A stretch of DNA of 64,000 nucleotides from Rhodocyclus tenuis (GCF_014197755.1 NZ_JACIGE010000001.1:434001-498000), one strand, 5' to 3'. Positions 16,802 to 26,698 are shown, counted from the first letter of the stretch. Program-made: numbers and translations. The notes: generated by a model not told the origin, from the sequence alone.

Positions 16802-17557
16802 ATGTCAATTCTGCAAATCAGCGGCGTCAACAAGAGCTTCGGCGGCCTGCGCGCACTCAGCAACGTCAATCTATCGGTTGAGGAGGGCAGCGTTCACGCC
16901 GTCATCGGCCCCAACGGTGCCGGCAAATCGACCCTGCTCAACTGCCTGGTCGGGCGCCTCATTCCCGATACTGGCTCGGTCACTTTCGACGGCAAGTCGC
17001 TGGTCGGCCTGCAGCCGCACCAGATCAACCAGGCCGGCGTCGGCCGGGTATTCCAGACGCCGGAAATCTTCGGCGAGCTGAGCCTGATCGATAACGTCCT
17101 CATTCCGACGCTGGCGCGTCGCGACGGCACTTTCAAGGCCAACACCATTCCGCGTGTCGACCAGCAGAAGGAAGTGAACGAGCGCGCCCTGCAGATGCTC
17201 GAGGATGTCGGCCTCACCAGCAAGCGCGACATGATCGCCAACAACCTGTCGCGCGGCGACAAGCGGCGGCTGGAACTGGCGATGTGCCTAGTGCAGCGGC
17301 CGAAGCTGCTGCTGCTCGACGAACCGACCGCCGGCATGTCGCGCGCCGACACCAACAACACCATCGACCTGCTGCAGCGCATCGTCGTCGGCCACGTCAC
17401 CATGATCATCATCGAGCACGACATGCACGTCGTCTTCTCGCTGGCGCAAAGGATTACCGTCATGGCGCAGGGAACGCCGATCGTCGAGGGCGAGCCCGAT
17501 TCGATCAAGGGCGATCCGCGCGTTCAGGAAGCCTATCTCGGGGGAGCCCATCTGTGA
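16802..17557 (+). CDS. livG: Branched-chain-type ABC transporter ATPase, LivG class
   Basis: The 251-residue ATPase has Walker A GPNGAGKST, Q-loop region VFQTPEIFG, signature NLSRGDKRRLELAM (a variant of LSGGQ), Walker B LLLLDEPTAGM and the switch His in IIIEHDMHVVF. The C-terminus ends in the LivG-type VQEAYLGG. Its TGA overlaps the livF GTG by four bases. It drives transport together with the LivF-class ATPase. Confidence 0.93.
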   Translation: MSILQISGVNKSFGGLRALSNVNLSVEEGSVHAVIGPNGAGKSTLLNCLVGRLIPDTGSVTFDGKSLVGLQPHQINQAGVGRVFQTPEIFGELSLIDNVLIPTLARRDGTFKANTIPRVDQQKEVNERALQMLEDVGLTSKRDMIANNLSRGDKRRLELAMCLVQRPKLLLLDEPTAGMSRADTNNTIDLLQRIVVGHVTMIIIEHDMHVVFSLAQRITVMAQGTPIVEGEPDSIKGDPRVQEAYLGGAHL

Positions 17558-18336
17558 GCCAACTTCTCAACATCGCCATCGACAAGGCGACGGCGCCGGG
17601 CGTGCCGGCGGTCAGCGCGCAAGGTTCGGCGCCCGCCTACTTTTCCTGCCGCAACATCCACTCGTATTACGGCGAAAGCTACGTCGTGCAAGGCGTCAGT
17701 TTCGACATCCGCGAAGGCGAGATCGTCGCGCTGCTCGGCCGCAACGGCGCCGGCAAGACCTCGACGCTGCGCTCGATCGCGCGGCTCGACGATCCGCAGA
17801 TGAAGCACGGCGAAATCTGGCTCGACCACAAGCCGCTGCACCGCATGGCAGCGTGGCAGGCGGCGCGCAACGGCGTCGGTCTGGTGCCTGAGGACCGGCG
17901 CATCATCCCCAGCCTGACGGTCGAGGAAAACCTGCAGCTGGCGCAGATCGAGGAGCCGGTCGGCTGGTCGATCGAGCGCCTCTACGAGGCTTTCCCACGG
18001 CTCGGCGAACGGCGCCAGCAGGAGGCCGTCACCATGTCCGGGGGCGAGCAGCAGATGCTGGCCATCGCCCGGGCGCTGGCGCGCGACGTCAAGCTGCTGC
18101 TGCTCGACGAGCCTTATGAGGGCCTCGCGCCGGTGATCGTGCACGAGATCGAGCGCATCCTCGAGGACATCAAGAAGCTCGGTATGACCACTATCATCGT
18201 CGAGCAGAACGCGATCGCTGCGCTGCACCTCGCCGACCGCGCGCTGATCCTCGACATGGGCCAGATCGTCTTCGACGGCACGGCGCAGGAAGTGATCGAC
18301 AACGCCGAGCTGCGCCAGCAGTACCTCGCCATCTGA
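17554..18336 (+). CDS. livF: Branched-chain-type ABC transporter ATPase, LivF class
   Basis: The 260-residue ATPase has Walker A GRNGAGKTS, signature TMSGGEQQMLAIARAL, Walker B LLLLDEPYEGLAP and switch IIVEQN. A roughly 30-residue N-terminal extension (SQLLNIAIDKATAPG onward) precedes the usual LivF start. GTG 17554 is chosen because it gives the four-base overlap with livG and follows GGGGGAG. The EPYEGLAP box is typical of LivF. Last gene of the transporter operon. Confidence 0.92.
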   Translation: MSQLLNIAIDKATAPGVPAVSAQGSAPAYFSCRNIHSYYGESYVVQGVSFDIREGEIVALLGRNGAGKTSTLRSIARLDDPQMKHGEIWLDHKPLHRMAAWQAARNGVGLVPEDRRIIPSLTVEENLQLAQIEEPVGWSIERLYEAFPRLGERRQQEAVTMSGGEQQMLAIARALARDVKLLLLDEPYEGLAPVIVHEIERILEDIKKLGMTTIIVEQNAIAALHLADRALILDMGQIVFDGTAQEVIDNAELRQQYLAI

Positions 18337-18354
18337 TCGCTGCACGACGCTCAG

Positions 18355-18386
18355 GCGGGTGGCCGGTTTTCCGGCTGGCTACCCGC
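18355..18386 (+). terminator. Hairpin after the ABC transporter operon
   Basis: GCGGGT (18355-18360) pairs with ACCCGC (18381-18386), with an inner CCGG-tttt-CCGG stem. It lies 19 bases after the livF stop and before the next gene's leader. There is no terminal T-run. Confidence 0.4.
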
Positions 18387-18472
18387 CGCAGGTGGGCACG
18401 CGTATAGTCTTTGCGACGGGGCAGCTGCAAGCCAAGGCGCCCCGTCGTCACGCCACCATCAGGAAAAGCACC

Positions 18473-19147
18473 GTGAGTTCCGCATCCTCTCCTCTGCCGG
18501 CCTACAGTTTCCGCGAGGAACTGGCGAACGCCATCACGCACGGCGTCGGCATCGTGCTGGCGATTGCCGGGCTGGCGGTGATGGTTGCCTATTCAGCCTT
18601 GCACGGCGATTTCTGGCACATCGTCAGCTGCGCCGTCTTCGGCGCCACGCTGATCCTCTGCTACACCGCGTCGACGCTGTATCACTCGGTTCAGGGCGAA
18701 CGCCTGCGGCAAGTACTGCGCACGCTCGACCATTCGGCGATCTTCCTGCTCATCGCCGGCACCTACACGCCGTTCATGCTGGTCAGCCTGCGCGGCCCCT
18801 GGGGCTGGTCGCTGTTCGCGGTGATCTGGACGCTGGCGGTCGCCGGCATCGTCCTGCGCCTGACCCTGCGCGGCCGGCTGCACGGGCTGGTCGTCGCGCT
18901 TTACGTGGCGATGGGCTGGGTGGCCATTGTCGCCGTACAGCCGCTGCTGCATACGCTCGGCGGCGGCGGGCTGGCGCTGCTCGCCGCTGGCGGACTGGCC
19001 TATACCGGCGGCGTCATTTTCTACAAATGGAAGCGGCTGCCGTACAACCACGCCATCTGGCATGGCTTCGTGCTGCTCGGCAGCGCGCTGCACTTCTTTG
19101 CCGTGCTCTTCTACGTCATTCCCTGGCCGGCCAGCGGCGGCGCGTAA
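18473..19147 (+). CDS. Hemolysin III / YqfA family membrane protein
   Basis: This 224-residue protein has seven hydrophobic helices and the HlyIII/PAQR family signatures: REELANAITHGVGIVLAIAG near the start, TLYHSVQGE, LDHSAIFLLIAGTYTP, and HAIWHGFVLLGSALHFFAV near the end. The conserved His, Ser and Asp residues of this metal-dependent hydrolase-like superfamily are present. The cellular role of bacterial members is unsettled and true haemolysis is doubtful. GTG at 18473 is preferred because AGGA precedes it; an extended start at 18359 would add 38 atypical residues. TATAGT near 18403 may be its -10 element. It converges on plsB. Confidence 0.88.
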   Translation: MSSASSPLPAYSFREELANAITHGVGIVLAIAGLAVMVAYSALHGDFWHIVSCAVFGATLILCYTASTLYHSVQGERLRQVLRTLDHSAIFLLIAGTYTPFMLVSLRGPWGWSLFAVIWTLAVAGIVLRLTLRGRLHGLVVALYVAMGWVAIVAVQPLLHTLGGGGLALLAAGGLAYTGGVIFYKWKRLPYNHAIWHGFVLLGSALHFFAVLFYVIPWPASGGA

Positions 19148-19172
19148 GCGCTTCAGCAGGAGAATGAACGGC

Positions 19173-21731
19173 TCAAACCGCCGGTAGCGGCGAACCTTCC
19201 TCGGCCATGCGCCGGATGGTCAGGCGAACTTCCGCCGGCAGCACCAGTTCGGCCCATGCCAGCGGCGTCGTCATGTTCTGGTCGAAATGCAGCAGCGCTG
19301 CGCTTTCCTTCTTCGCCTTCGCGTCCTTGCCGTCCTTCGCTTCGGCCGCCTCGGCACCGACCGGAAGCTCCTCGCGCAGTAAGCCGGTTTCGAGCAGGTG
19401 GCCAACGACGCCGGCAAATACCGCGCGTTCGGAAAATTCGGGCGAATTGAATTCGTAGAGCAGCGTCAGCCGCTGCCCGAGCAGGTGGCTGGCGTCTTCC
19501 AGCGCTCGCCGCGTCAGGCGGCCGCTGCCGTAGCGTTCGAGCAGGGCGAGGATGAGGAAGTGGCGTTCGAGCGTCGGCCGGATTGCCTCGCCAAGAAAAC
19601 GCAGTTCGACGAACTCGCTGCGGTTGGGCTCGGGTGCTGCGAGACTGCCATCGGTGGCACGCACAAGCAGCCCGCGCGCGATGAAGACCTCGACGCAGGC
19701 GTCGATCACCGCCGGCAGTTCGTCGTCGCACCAGCGTAGATAGAGTTCGGGCCGCATCAGCGCATAGATGCCGATCGTCGCCGCGCGCATGCGTTGCGCG
19801 TCGAGGCGACGGTTGTGGCCGAGCAGGCAGGCAATCAGCGAGGGCAGGGCAAACAGGTGCAGCACGTTGTTGCGGAAATAGGCGAGCTGCGCCGCTTGCT
19901 GGTCGGCAACGCGCAGCATGTCGCCGAGCGGATGTTCGATGCGCTCGACGTAGCCAAGCCGCTCGCCGGCGCTGATGATCGCGTCGGTGGGCAGGCTACA
20001 TTGCACTGTCGACGGCGAGTATGGCACCTCGGCGAGCAGCGCCTGGCAATGTTCGATCTGGCGCAGCAGCAGTTGCCGGTCGGCGGTGTGCTTGGGTGTC
20101 GACAGCAGGGTCAGCGCGATCAGGTTCACCGGATTGACCGTCGCCGCCTCATTGATGCGTTGCGCCAGTTCTCCGGCTGCGGCGCGGATCGGGTCGCGCA
20201 CCCAGTCGCCGGCGGCGCCCTCGGCCTCGCCCGCCCAACCGGGATGCACGCCGTCGAGAAAATCTGCCAGCGCCAGCGGTTCGCCGAAATTGACATGCAC
20301 CTTGCCGAATACACGCTTGATCTTGCGCGCCGTGCGCAGCACGCCCCACAGCGATTCGCGCTGCTTCGGCCGGCCTTCAAGTTCGCGGATGTAGGTGGCG
20401 CCTTCAACGACCTTTTCATAACCGATATAGACCGGAACGAAGATCAGCGGCCGCGCGTGCTCGCGCACGAAGCTCTTCACCGTCATGCCGAGGATGCCGG
20501 CTTTCGGCGCCAGCAGACGGCCGCTGCGGCTGCGCCCGCCTTCGATGAAGTACTCGATCGGAAAACCGCGCGCGATGATCAGGTGCAGGTATTCGTGGAA
20601 CACCGCGGCGTACAGCGGTTCGCCCTTGAAGGTGCGACGCATGAAGAAGGCGCCGCCGCGGCGCAGCAGGGGACCGATCAGCGGCATGTTGAGGTTGGCG
20701 CCGGCGGCGATGTGCGGCGGCGTCAGGCCGTTGCGGTAGAGGATGAACGACAGCAGCAGGTAATCGACGTGGCTGCGGTGGCAGGGCGTGTAGATGACGC
20801 TCTGCCCCGGTGCGATGCGCGCCAGGCGCTCGATGTGGTGCACCTCGATGCCGTCGTAGAGACGGTTCCACAGCCAGGTGAGGAACAGCTCCATGGCGCG
20901 GACGACGCCATACGAGTAATCGGAAGCGATTTCCAGCGCAAAGCGGCGCGCCCGCGCCTCGGCGGCGTCGGGCGAGAGCTTGCGCGCTACCGCCTCGGCG
21001 GCAATCGCCGCACGCACTGCCGGCGCGGTGAGCAGCGCCTCGACCTGCGTATTGCGGTGCGACAGATCGGGGCCGATCGCCATCTCGCGCTGCCGGCGGA
21101 AATGCACGCGCAGCACGCGCGACAGCTTGCGCAAGGCGGTCGCCTCGTCGGGCAAGACGAACGGGCGCTCCGTATCGGCGCCATGCAGCAGGGTCGCCAG
21201 TGAAATCGGCGCGTTGAAGCGCACCAGCACCTTGCGTCCGTGCAGCAGGACGGCGAGCAGCTGCCCGAGCAAGCCCGGCGAGCGCCAGGTTTCGGAAAAC
21301 AGCGCGCCGAGAATCGAGTCCTGATGCGTCGGACTGCGCCCCCAGAGGATGGGCACCGGCACCAGCTGCACGCCGATTTCGGGGTCGGCGCAGGCGGCCT
21401 TGACCAGCCGCAGCAGCACCGGCGAATGCTGGTAGCGCAGGCGCGCCGGTGCCATCAGCGATTGCCGGCGGGTGAGTGCAAACACCGAGCGCGGCTCGCG
21501 CAGACCGCCGACCAGCAAAGGCGCCTCGGCCAGCGGCAATCCGGCGCGCCGGGTCACGTCAAACAGCGTCAGCAGGCTGGTCAGACGGTTGTCCTGCACT
21601 ACGTAGCAGACCGGTTTGGCCGGATCGAGACCGAAGTCCGCGGGCGCTTCGGGAAAGACATCGGCGCGCACGACGGCCCGCAACAGGCGGCGGATGATGA
21701 CGCTGGCGGACAGGTCGAGAAAACGGGACAT
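19173..21731 (-). CDS. plsB: Glycerol-3-phosphate 1-O-acyltransferase PlsB
   Basis: This 852-residue membrane-bound enzyme makes lysophosphatidic acid from sn-glycerol 3-phosphate and acyl-CoA/ACP, the first step of phospholipid synthesis. The acyltransferase blocks are visible in order: block I CHRSHVDYLLL, block II GGAFFMRRTFKGE, block III FIEGGRSRSGR and block IV VPVYIGYEKVVEG. Length matches PlsB (about 800-860). A low-complexity AEAAEAKDGKDAKAKKE segment near the C-terminus is unusual. ATG at 21731 (MSRFLDLSAS) is chosen over a start 21 codons upstream. Single gene, convergent with the HlyIII gene. Confidence 0.95.
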   Translation of the reverse strand: MSRFLDLSASVIIRRLLRAVVRADVFPEAPADFGLDPAKPVCYVVQDNRLTSLLTLFDVTRRAGLPLAEAPLLVGGLREPRSVFALTRRQSLMAPARLRYQHSPVLLRLVKAACADPEIGVQLVPVPILWGRSPTHQDSILGALFSETWRSPGLLGQLLAVLLHGRKVLVRFNAPISLATLLHGADTERPFVLPDEATALRKLSRVLRVHFRRQREMAIGPDLSHRNTQVEALLTAPAVRAAIAAEAVARKLSPDAAEARARRFALEIASDYSYGVVRAMELFLTWLWNRLYDGIEVHHIERLARIAPGQSVIYTPCHRSHVDYLLLSFILYRNGLTPPHIAAGANLNMPLIGPLLRRGGAFFMRRTFKGEPLYAAVFHEYLHLIIARGFPIEYFIEGGRSRSGRLLAPKAGILGMTVKSFVREHARPLIFVPVYIGYEKVVEGATYIRELEGRPKQRESLWGVLRTARKIKRVFGKVHVNFGEPLALADFLDGVHPGWAGEAEGAAGDWVRDPIRAAAGELAQRINEAATVNPVNLIALTLLSTPKHTADRQLLLRQIEHCQALLAEVPYSPSTVQCSLPTDAIISAGERLGYVERIEHPLGDMLRVADQQAAQLAYFRNNVLHLFALPSLIACLLGHNRRLDAQRMRAATIGIYALMRPELYLRWCDDELPAVIDACVEVFIARGLLVRATDGSLAAPEPNRSEFVELRFLGEAIRPTLERHFLILALLERYGSGRLTRRALEDASHLLGQRLTLLYEFNSPEFSERAVFAGVVGHLLETGLLREELPVGAEAAEAKDGKDAKAKKESAALLHFDQNMTTPLAWAELVLPAEVRLTIRRMAEEGSPLPAV

Positions 21732-21997
21732 GGTCAGTGGCGGAGAGGCGCAAAAACAGGGCGGCGGCGAGCGGGCAGGGTGGCGCGCGGGCAAGGAAGA
21801 GGCTGCAAAACTGGAGAGGAACGCGAAGCTCCGGCGCCTGCGGCCGCCGCGCAGACACCCGCGAAAAATGGCTCACGAAGGGCGCGGGGCACTGCCGCCG
21901 GCGCGGCGGGGCTCGATTCTACCGCGGGGCAGCGTCCGCGGCATGTCCATGCGCGTGCTAGAATCCTCGTCCTTTCGCCATAAGGGATTGATCGATC

Positions 21998-22612
21998 ATG
22001 TTTTCCGGAATCATTGCCGGGCTTGGCCATATCGAGAGCCTGACGCCGCGTGCCGATGACAATTCGACCGTTCGCCTGACCATTGACGCCGGCAATCTGG
22101 CGCTCGATGACGTCGCGCTGGGAGATTCGATCGCCTGCAACGGCGTCTGCCTGACCGTTGTGGCGCTCGCGCCCGGCCACTTCTGCGTCGACGTGTCGCC
22201 GGAGACGCTGGCCTGTACCGTCGGCCTCGATGCGCCGGGCGGCGTCAATCTGGAAAAAGCGCTGCGTCTCGCTGACCGCCTAGGTGGACATCTGGTTTCG
22301 GGCCACGTCGACGGTGTCGGCGAGGTCTTGCGTTTCGATCCCGTCGGCGAAGGCGACGACGCCTGTCGTCTGCTAGAGATCCGCGCACCGCAGTCGCTGG
22401 CGAAGTACATCGCGCGCAAGGGTTCAGTCACCGTTGACGGCGTCAGCCTGACCACCAACACCGTCGATGGCGCCGTGTTCACCATCAACCTGATTCCGCA
22501 CACGCTGACGGTGACGACGCTCGGCCGCCTGCAGCCCGGCGCCCGCGTCAATCTTGAAGTCGACCTGATCGCGCGCTACTGCGAACGCCTGCTGGCGATG
22601 GCCGACGAGTAA
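21998..22612 (+). CDS. ribE: Riboflavin synthase alpha chain
   Basis: The 204-residue enzyme dismutates two 6,7-dimethyl-8-ribityllumazine molecules into riboflavin. It consists of two related lumazine-binding barrels, each with the family signature: MFSGIIAGLGHIE plus NGVCLTVV in the first and VSGHVDGVGEV plus VDGVSLTTN in the second. Length is normal. The 266 bases upstream hold no recognisable FMN riboswitch; TAGAAT at 21959-21964 may be a -10 element. First gene of a riboflavin block (ribE, ribB, ribH). Confidence 0.96.
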   Translation: MFSGIIAGLGHIESLTPRADDNSTVRLTIDAGNLALDDVALGDSIACNGVCLTVVALAPGHFCVDVSPETLACTVGLDAPGGVNLEKALRLADRLGGHLVSGHVDGVGEVLRFDPVGEGDDACRLLEIRAPQSLAKYIARKGSVTVDGVSLTTNTVDGAVFTINLIPHTLTVTTLGRLQPGARVNLEVDLIARYCERLLAMADE

Positions 22613-22814
22613 GCACCGGCGTTGGCCGGGGCTGCTGCTCCCTGGCCGACGAGTCCCGTTGCGAGTCGCTCCGCCACGCCTCTCGCCAGTCGCTGATTTC
22701 CCGACACCGGATCGGGAACTACCACCCGAACCGACAATCCACGAAGCACGATTCGACGATTCACCGTCCTGCGCCCCGAGGGGCACCTTCCTTCTTCTGC
22801 CAAAGGCCGCTTTC

Positions 22815-23963
22815 ATGTCGCCGCAAACCGCTTCACCCGCCATTTCCCCGATCGAGGACATCATTGCCGACCTCAAGGCCGGCCGCATGGTCATCTTGGT
22901 CGATGAGGAAGACCGCGAAAACGAGGGCGACATCGTCCTCGCTGCCGACCACATCACGCCCGAAGCGATCAACTTCATGGTCAAGCACGCGCGCGGGCTG
23001 GTCTGCCTGACGCTGACCGAAGAGCGCTGCCGCCAGCTGGGTCTGGTGCAGATGGCGCGCGACAACCGCAGCCAGTTCTCGACCGCATTCACCGTCTCGA
23101 TCGAAGCCGCCGAAGGCGTCACCACCGGCATTTCGGCGCAGGACCGCGCACGTACCGTGCAGGCGGCGGTAGCAAAGGACGCGCGCCCGCAGGACATCGT
23201 TCAACCTGGCCACATCTTCCCGATCATGGCGCGCCCCGGAGGTGTGCTGGTGCGTGCCGGCCATACCGAAGCCGGCTGCGACCTCGCGCAGCTCGCCGGC
23301 TGCTCGCCGGCGGCGGTGATCTGCGAAGTCCTCAAGGAAGACGGCACCATGGCGCGCCTGCCCGACCTCGAGGAGTTCTCGCGCCTGCACGGCATCAAGA
23401 TCGGCGCCATTGCCGACCTGATCCACTACCGCAGCCGCAACGAAAAGCTGGTCGAACTGCGCCACTCGAAGCCGGTGAGCACGCCGCAGGGCGAGTTCAT
23501 GCTGCACGCCTTTTCCGACCGCAGCTCGGGTGAAGTTCATCTGGCCTTGACGCATGGCGACATCCACGCCGATCGCGAAACGCTGGTGCGCGTGCATGAG
23601 CCGCTGTCGGCGCTCGATTTTCTCGATCCCGAGGGCGCACACCATACCTTCCCGCTGCACGTCGCGCTGAGCGCGATCAACCGCGCCGAAGCCGGTGCCG
23701 TCGTGCTGCTGCGCCGTCCGCAGAGCGGCAACGATCTGCTCGCCGCGCTGATCGGCGAAGACAAGCCGAAGACCGCGGCGGCGCGCTGGGACCCGCGCAC
23801 CTATGGCATCGGCGCGCAGATCCTGCGCGAACTCGGCGTTGGCCGCATGAAGCTGCTCGGCAGTCCGCGCAAGATGCCGAGCGTCACCGGCTTCGACCTC
23901 GAAGTGACCGGCAACATCGCCAATCCTGCCGAACTGGCGCTGGCGAACAACCTGAGCCGCTGA
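22815..23963 (+). CDS. ribB: 3,4-dihydroxy-2-butanone-4-phosphate synthase fused to a degenerate GTP cyclohydrolase II domain (RibBX type)
   Basis: The 382-residue protein has an intact RibB half (about 12-215; [17 protein letters not shown], then [23 protein letters not shown]) that makes the four-carbon unit of riboflavin. The second half keeps the RibA fold pattern ([19 protein letters not shown]) but lacks the zinc cysteines and the RVHSECLTGD box; it reads [16 protein letters not shown]. So only RibB activity is expected, and a separate RibA must be encoded elsewhere. This fusion is known as RibBX in some proteobacteria. ATG 22815 is chosen; an extension of 52 codons upstream lacks family resemblance. 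Confidence 0.93.
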   Translation: MSPQTASPAISPIEDIIADLKAGRMVILVDEEDRENEGDIVLAADHITPEAINFMVKHARGLVCLTLTEERCRQLGLVQMARDNRSQFSTAFTVSIEAAEGVTTGISAQDRARTVQAAVAKDARPQDIVQPGHIFPIMARPGGVLVRAGHTEAGCDLAQLAGCSPAAVICEVLKEDGTMARLPDLEEFSRLHGIKIGAIADLIHYRSRNEKLVELRHSKPVSTPQGEFMLHAFSDRSSGEVHLALTHGDIHADRETLVRVHEPLSALDFLDPEGAHHTFPLHVALSAINRAEAGAVVLLRRPQSGNDLLAALIGEDKPKTAAARWDPRTYGIGAQILRELGVGRMKLLGSPRKMPSVTGFDLEVTGNIANPAELALANNLSR

Positions 23964-24066
23964 TCAGTGGCAAACTTGTCATCCAGCCGAGTCCGACACC
24001 CGCAAACCTGATCCCCATCCGCGGCCGCTTGCCGAAAGCGACCGCAACATCGCAAGAGAGCCAAGC

Positions 24067-24558
24067 ATGGCGCACTACGCAAACATCCGTGAATTCGATT
24101 TTTCGACACCCGCTGCCGGCAGCGGCGCCGGTCGCCGTATCGGCATCGTCGTTGCCCGCTTCAACCCAGACATCTGCGACGGCCTGCTCGGCGCCTGCAT
24201 CAGCGAGTTGCGCCAGCTTGGCGTCGCCGACGCCGACATCAGCATCGCCTCGGTTCCCGGCGCGCTGGAAATCCCGCTGGCGCTGCTCAAGCTCGCCGAC
24301 AGCGGCCGTTACGACGCGCTGATCGCCCTCGGCGCAGTCGTTCGCGGCGAGACCTACCATTTCGAAGTGGTCTCCAACGATTCCTGCCGCGCAGTCATGG
24401 AAGTGCAGCTGGAAACCGGAATTCCGATCGCCAACGGCATCCTGACCACCGAAGACGACGACCAGGCGCTGGCGCGCATGCAGACCAAGGGCGCCGACTG
24501 CGCCCGTGTCGCCGTCGAGATGTCGACCCTGCTGCCGGCACTGGAGGCCAAGCCATGA
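24067..24558 (+). CDS. ribH: 6,7-dimethyl-8-ribityllumazine synthase
   Basis: The 163-residue enzyme condenses the RibB product with the ribitylaminouracil to give lumazine. Visible motifs are the substrate region [40 protein letters not shown] with the catalytic His, and [13 protein letters not shown]. Its stop overlaps the nusB start by four bases, the usual ribH-nusB arrangement. Confidence 0.97.
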   Translation: MAHYANIREFDFSTPAAGSGAGRRIGIVVARFNPDICDGLLGACISELRQLGVADADISIASVPGALEIPLALLKLADSGRYDALIALGAVVRGETYHFEVVSNDSCRAVMEVQLETGIPIANGILTTEDDDQALARMQTKGADCARVAVEMSTLLPALEAKP

Positions 24559-25076
24559 GTACCGAGAAGGAACAAAGCACCGACAAGGCCGGCGACAGGA
24601 AAACGGGCGCCGGCCGTGGCAAGCCGGCCGCACGCAGCGGCAAGTCGCCGCGCCGGCGCGCGCGCGAATTCGCGCTGCAGGGACTTTATCAGTGGCGCGT
24701 CGGTGGTGCCGACGCGGCGGCGATCGAGGCGCACGTGCACAACGGCGAAGGCTTCGACAAGGCCGACGGCGACTTCTATCGCGCGCTGCTGCGTGGCGTT
24801 CTCGCCGGCCACGAGGCGCTGCAGGCGGAAATCGCGCCCTTCCTTGACCGTCCTTTCGGCGAGTTGTCGCCGATCGAATCCTGCGTGCTGCTCGCTGCCG
24901 CTTTCGAGCTCGGCAACTACCGCGAAACGCCGTACCGCGTGATCATCAACGAGTCGATCGAGCTGGCGAAGAGTTTTGGCGGCGCCGACGGGCACAAGTT
25001 CGTCAACGGCGTGCTCGACAAGCTCGCCGCGCAACTGCGCCCGGAAGAGGTCGCGGCGCGGCGCGCGGCACGCTGA
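24555..25076 (+). CDS. nusB: Transcription antitermination factor NusB
   Basis: This 173-residue RNA-binding protein binds boxA with NusE (S10) for rRNA antitermination. The first 30 residues are a basic, low-complexity tail ([14 protein letters not shown]). The helical NusB domain follows, from [17 protein letters not shown] through [16 protein letters not shown] and [17 protein letters not shown] to [11 protein letters not shown]. The start overlaps ribH (ATGA). Confidence 0.97.
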   Translation: MSTEKEQSTDKAGDRKTGAGRGKPAARSGKSPRRRAREFALQGLYQWRVGGADAAAIEAHVHNGEGFDKADGDFYRALLRGVLAGHEALQAEIAPFLDRPFGELSPIESCVLLAAAFELGNYRETPYRVIINESIELAKSFGGADGHKFVNGVLDKLAAQLRPEEVAARRAAR

Positions 25077-25143
25077 TCGCGACGAACGGGCAAGGCGGAA
25101 GGCGCGTGGCGTTCGCAGCCATTGCACGGAGCGCCGGCCGCCG

Positions 25144-25170
25144 CTGCTGCTGCGTCAGCTTCCGCAGCAG
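25144..25170. other. Short inverted repeat between nusB and thiL
   Basis: CTGCTGC and GCAGCAG are 7-base arms around a 13-base loop in the 142-base nusB-thiL gap. There is no T-run. It may weaken read-through or protect mRNA. No thiamine riboswitch elements are visible here. Confidence 0.3.
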
Positions 25171-25218
25171 TGAATCCGGCAGCACGGCTGCGGCAAGCGA
25201 ACCGAAGGCGCCGGCAGC

Positions 25219-26196
25219 GTGAGTGGCGAATTCGACCTGATTCGCCGCCACTTCGCGCGGCCGACGCCGGCGACCCTGCTCGGCCCCGGCGACGACTGCG
25301 CGCTGCTCGCGCCGACGCCCGGACAGACGCTGGCGATCACCACCGACATGCTCGTTGCCGGTGTGCATTTCTTCGCCGACACCGATCCCGGCCGTCTCGG
25401 CTGGAAGACGCTGGCCGTCAATCTCTCCGACCTGGCGGCGATGGGCGCCCAGCCACGCTGGGCGACGCTCGCTGGCGCGCTGCCGGAAGCCGACGACAGC
25501 TGGCTCGGCGCCTTCGCCGACGGCTTCTTCGCCTGCGCCACGCGCTACGGCGTTGATCTGGTCGGCGGCGACACGACGCGCGGGCCGCTGACACTGTCGG
25601 TCACCGCGATCGGCGAGCTGCCTCTGGGTTCAGCGCTGCGCCGCGACGGCGCGCATGCCGGCGACGATCTGTGGATTTCCGGCTCGCCCGGACTGGCCGC
25701 GCTGGCGCTGGCGGCACTGCAGGGAAGGACAGCTTTGCCCGCCACGCTCGCCGAACGTTGCCGCGATGCGCTGGAGACACCGACGCCGCGCATCGAGCTC
25801 GGTCTGGCGCTGCGCACGCGGCAACTGGCCAGCGCCGCGATCGACGTTTCCGACGGCCTGCTCGCCGATCTCGGACACATCCTCGAGCGCTCGCATCTCG
25901 CCGGCGAAGTCGAACTCGCCGCGCTGCCAGCAGCGCCCGCGGACATTGACTCGGCGCTCTGGCGCGACTGCCTGCTCGCCGGCGGCGACGACTACGAACT
26001 GATCTTCGCTGCGGCGCCGGCAGCGCGCGCCGACATCGCCGCGCTGGCGCAATCGCTGGCGCTGCCACTGACACGTTTCGGCCAGCTGCTGCCCGGCGCC
26101 GAAACCGGCAGTGGCCAAGCCCCTCGGCTGAGCGTCCGCGACGCCAACGGCCAGCCACTCACTCTCACGCACCGAGGCTACGACCATTTTGCTTAA
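25219..26196 (+). CDS. thiL: Thiamine-monophosphate kinase
   Basis: The 325-residue enzyme phosphorylates thiamine monophosphate to the active diphosphate. The AIR-synthase-like fold shows GPGDDCALLAP, ITTDMLVAGVHFF, LAVNLSDLAAMGAQP, GGDTTRGPLTLSVTAIG and AIDVSDGLLADLGH, the metal and ATP sites of ThiL. The start is GTG 25219 with a weak ribosome site. The pgpA start overlaps its end, as in the common nusB-thiL-pgpA order. Confidence 0.95.
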   Translation: MSGEFDLIRRHFARPTPATLLGPGDDCALLAPTPGQTLAITTDMLVAGVHFFADTDPGRLGWKTLAVNLSDLAAMGAQPRWATLAGALPEADDSWLGAFADGFFACATRYGVDLVGGDTTRGPLTLSVTAIGELPLGSALRRDGAHAGDDLWISGSPGLAALALAALQGRTALPATLAERCRDALETPTPRIELGLALRTRQLASAAIDVSDGLLADLGHILERSHLAGEVELAALPAAPADIDSALWRDCLLAGGDDYELIFAAAPAARADIAALAQSLALPLTRFGQLLPGAETGSGQAPRLSVRDANGQPLTLTHRGYDHFA

Positions 26197-26698
26197 GAAA
26201 TCGACCGCGCCGGGCTGGCGCTTCCTGTTCACGCATCCGGCGCACTTCATCGCTTGCGGCTGCGGCAGCGGACTTTCGCCCTGGGCGCCGGGAACCATCG
26301 GCACGCTGTTCGCGTGGGCGAGCTTTCCGCTGCTGCAACTGCTGATGACCGGAACGACGCTGCTCGCCTTTCTGGTGCTCGCTTTCATCATCGGCGTCGC
26401 CGCGGCGCAACGCACCGGCGCCGATCTCGGCGTCGTCGATCACGGCAGCATCGTCTGGGACGAGATCGTCCCCTTCTGGGCGGTGCTGTTCTTCTGCCCG
26501 GATGGCTGGGCGTGGCAGACGGCAGCGTTCTTCCTCTTCCGCTTCTTCGACATCGTCAAACCCCAGCCGGCGCGCTACTTCGACGAGCACGTCAAGAATG
26601 GTTTCGGCGTCATGACCGACGATGCCTTCGCCGCCGCCTACACCGTCGCCGTACTGCTCGCCGCGCAGGCGCTGCTCAGCCACTTCGCCCTCATTTGA
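26189..26698 (+). CDS. pgpA: Phosphatidylglycerophosphatase A
   Basis: The 169-residue membrane enzyme dephosphorylates phosphatidylglycerol phosphate. It shows CGCGSGLSPWAPGTIGTLFA, then DHGSIVWDEIVPFW with the acidic metal-binding residues, FRFFDIVKPQPARYFD and GVMTDDAFAAAYT. The apparent start is TTG 26189, eight bases inside the thiL end; no later ATG keeps the family N-terminus. Four hydrophobic helices are present. Confidence 0.94.
   Translation: MLKKSTAPGWRFLFTHPAHFIACGCGSGLSPWAPGTIGTLFAWASFPLLQLLMTGTTLLAFLVLAFIIGVAAAQRTGADLGVVDHGSIVWDEIVPFWAVLFFCPDGWAWQTAAFFLFRFFDIVKPQPARYFDEHVKNGFGVMTDDAFAAAYTVAVLLAAQALLSHFALI

Noticed and set aside
21732-21997. FMN riboswitch upstream of ribE
   Set aside because: None of the conserved RFN segments could be found here or before ribB.
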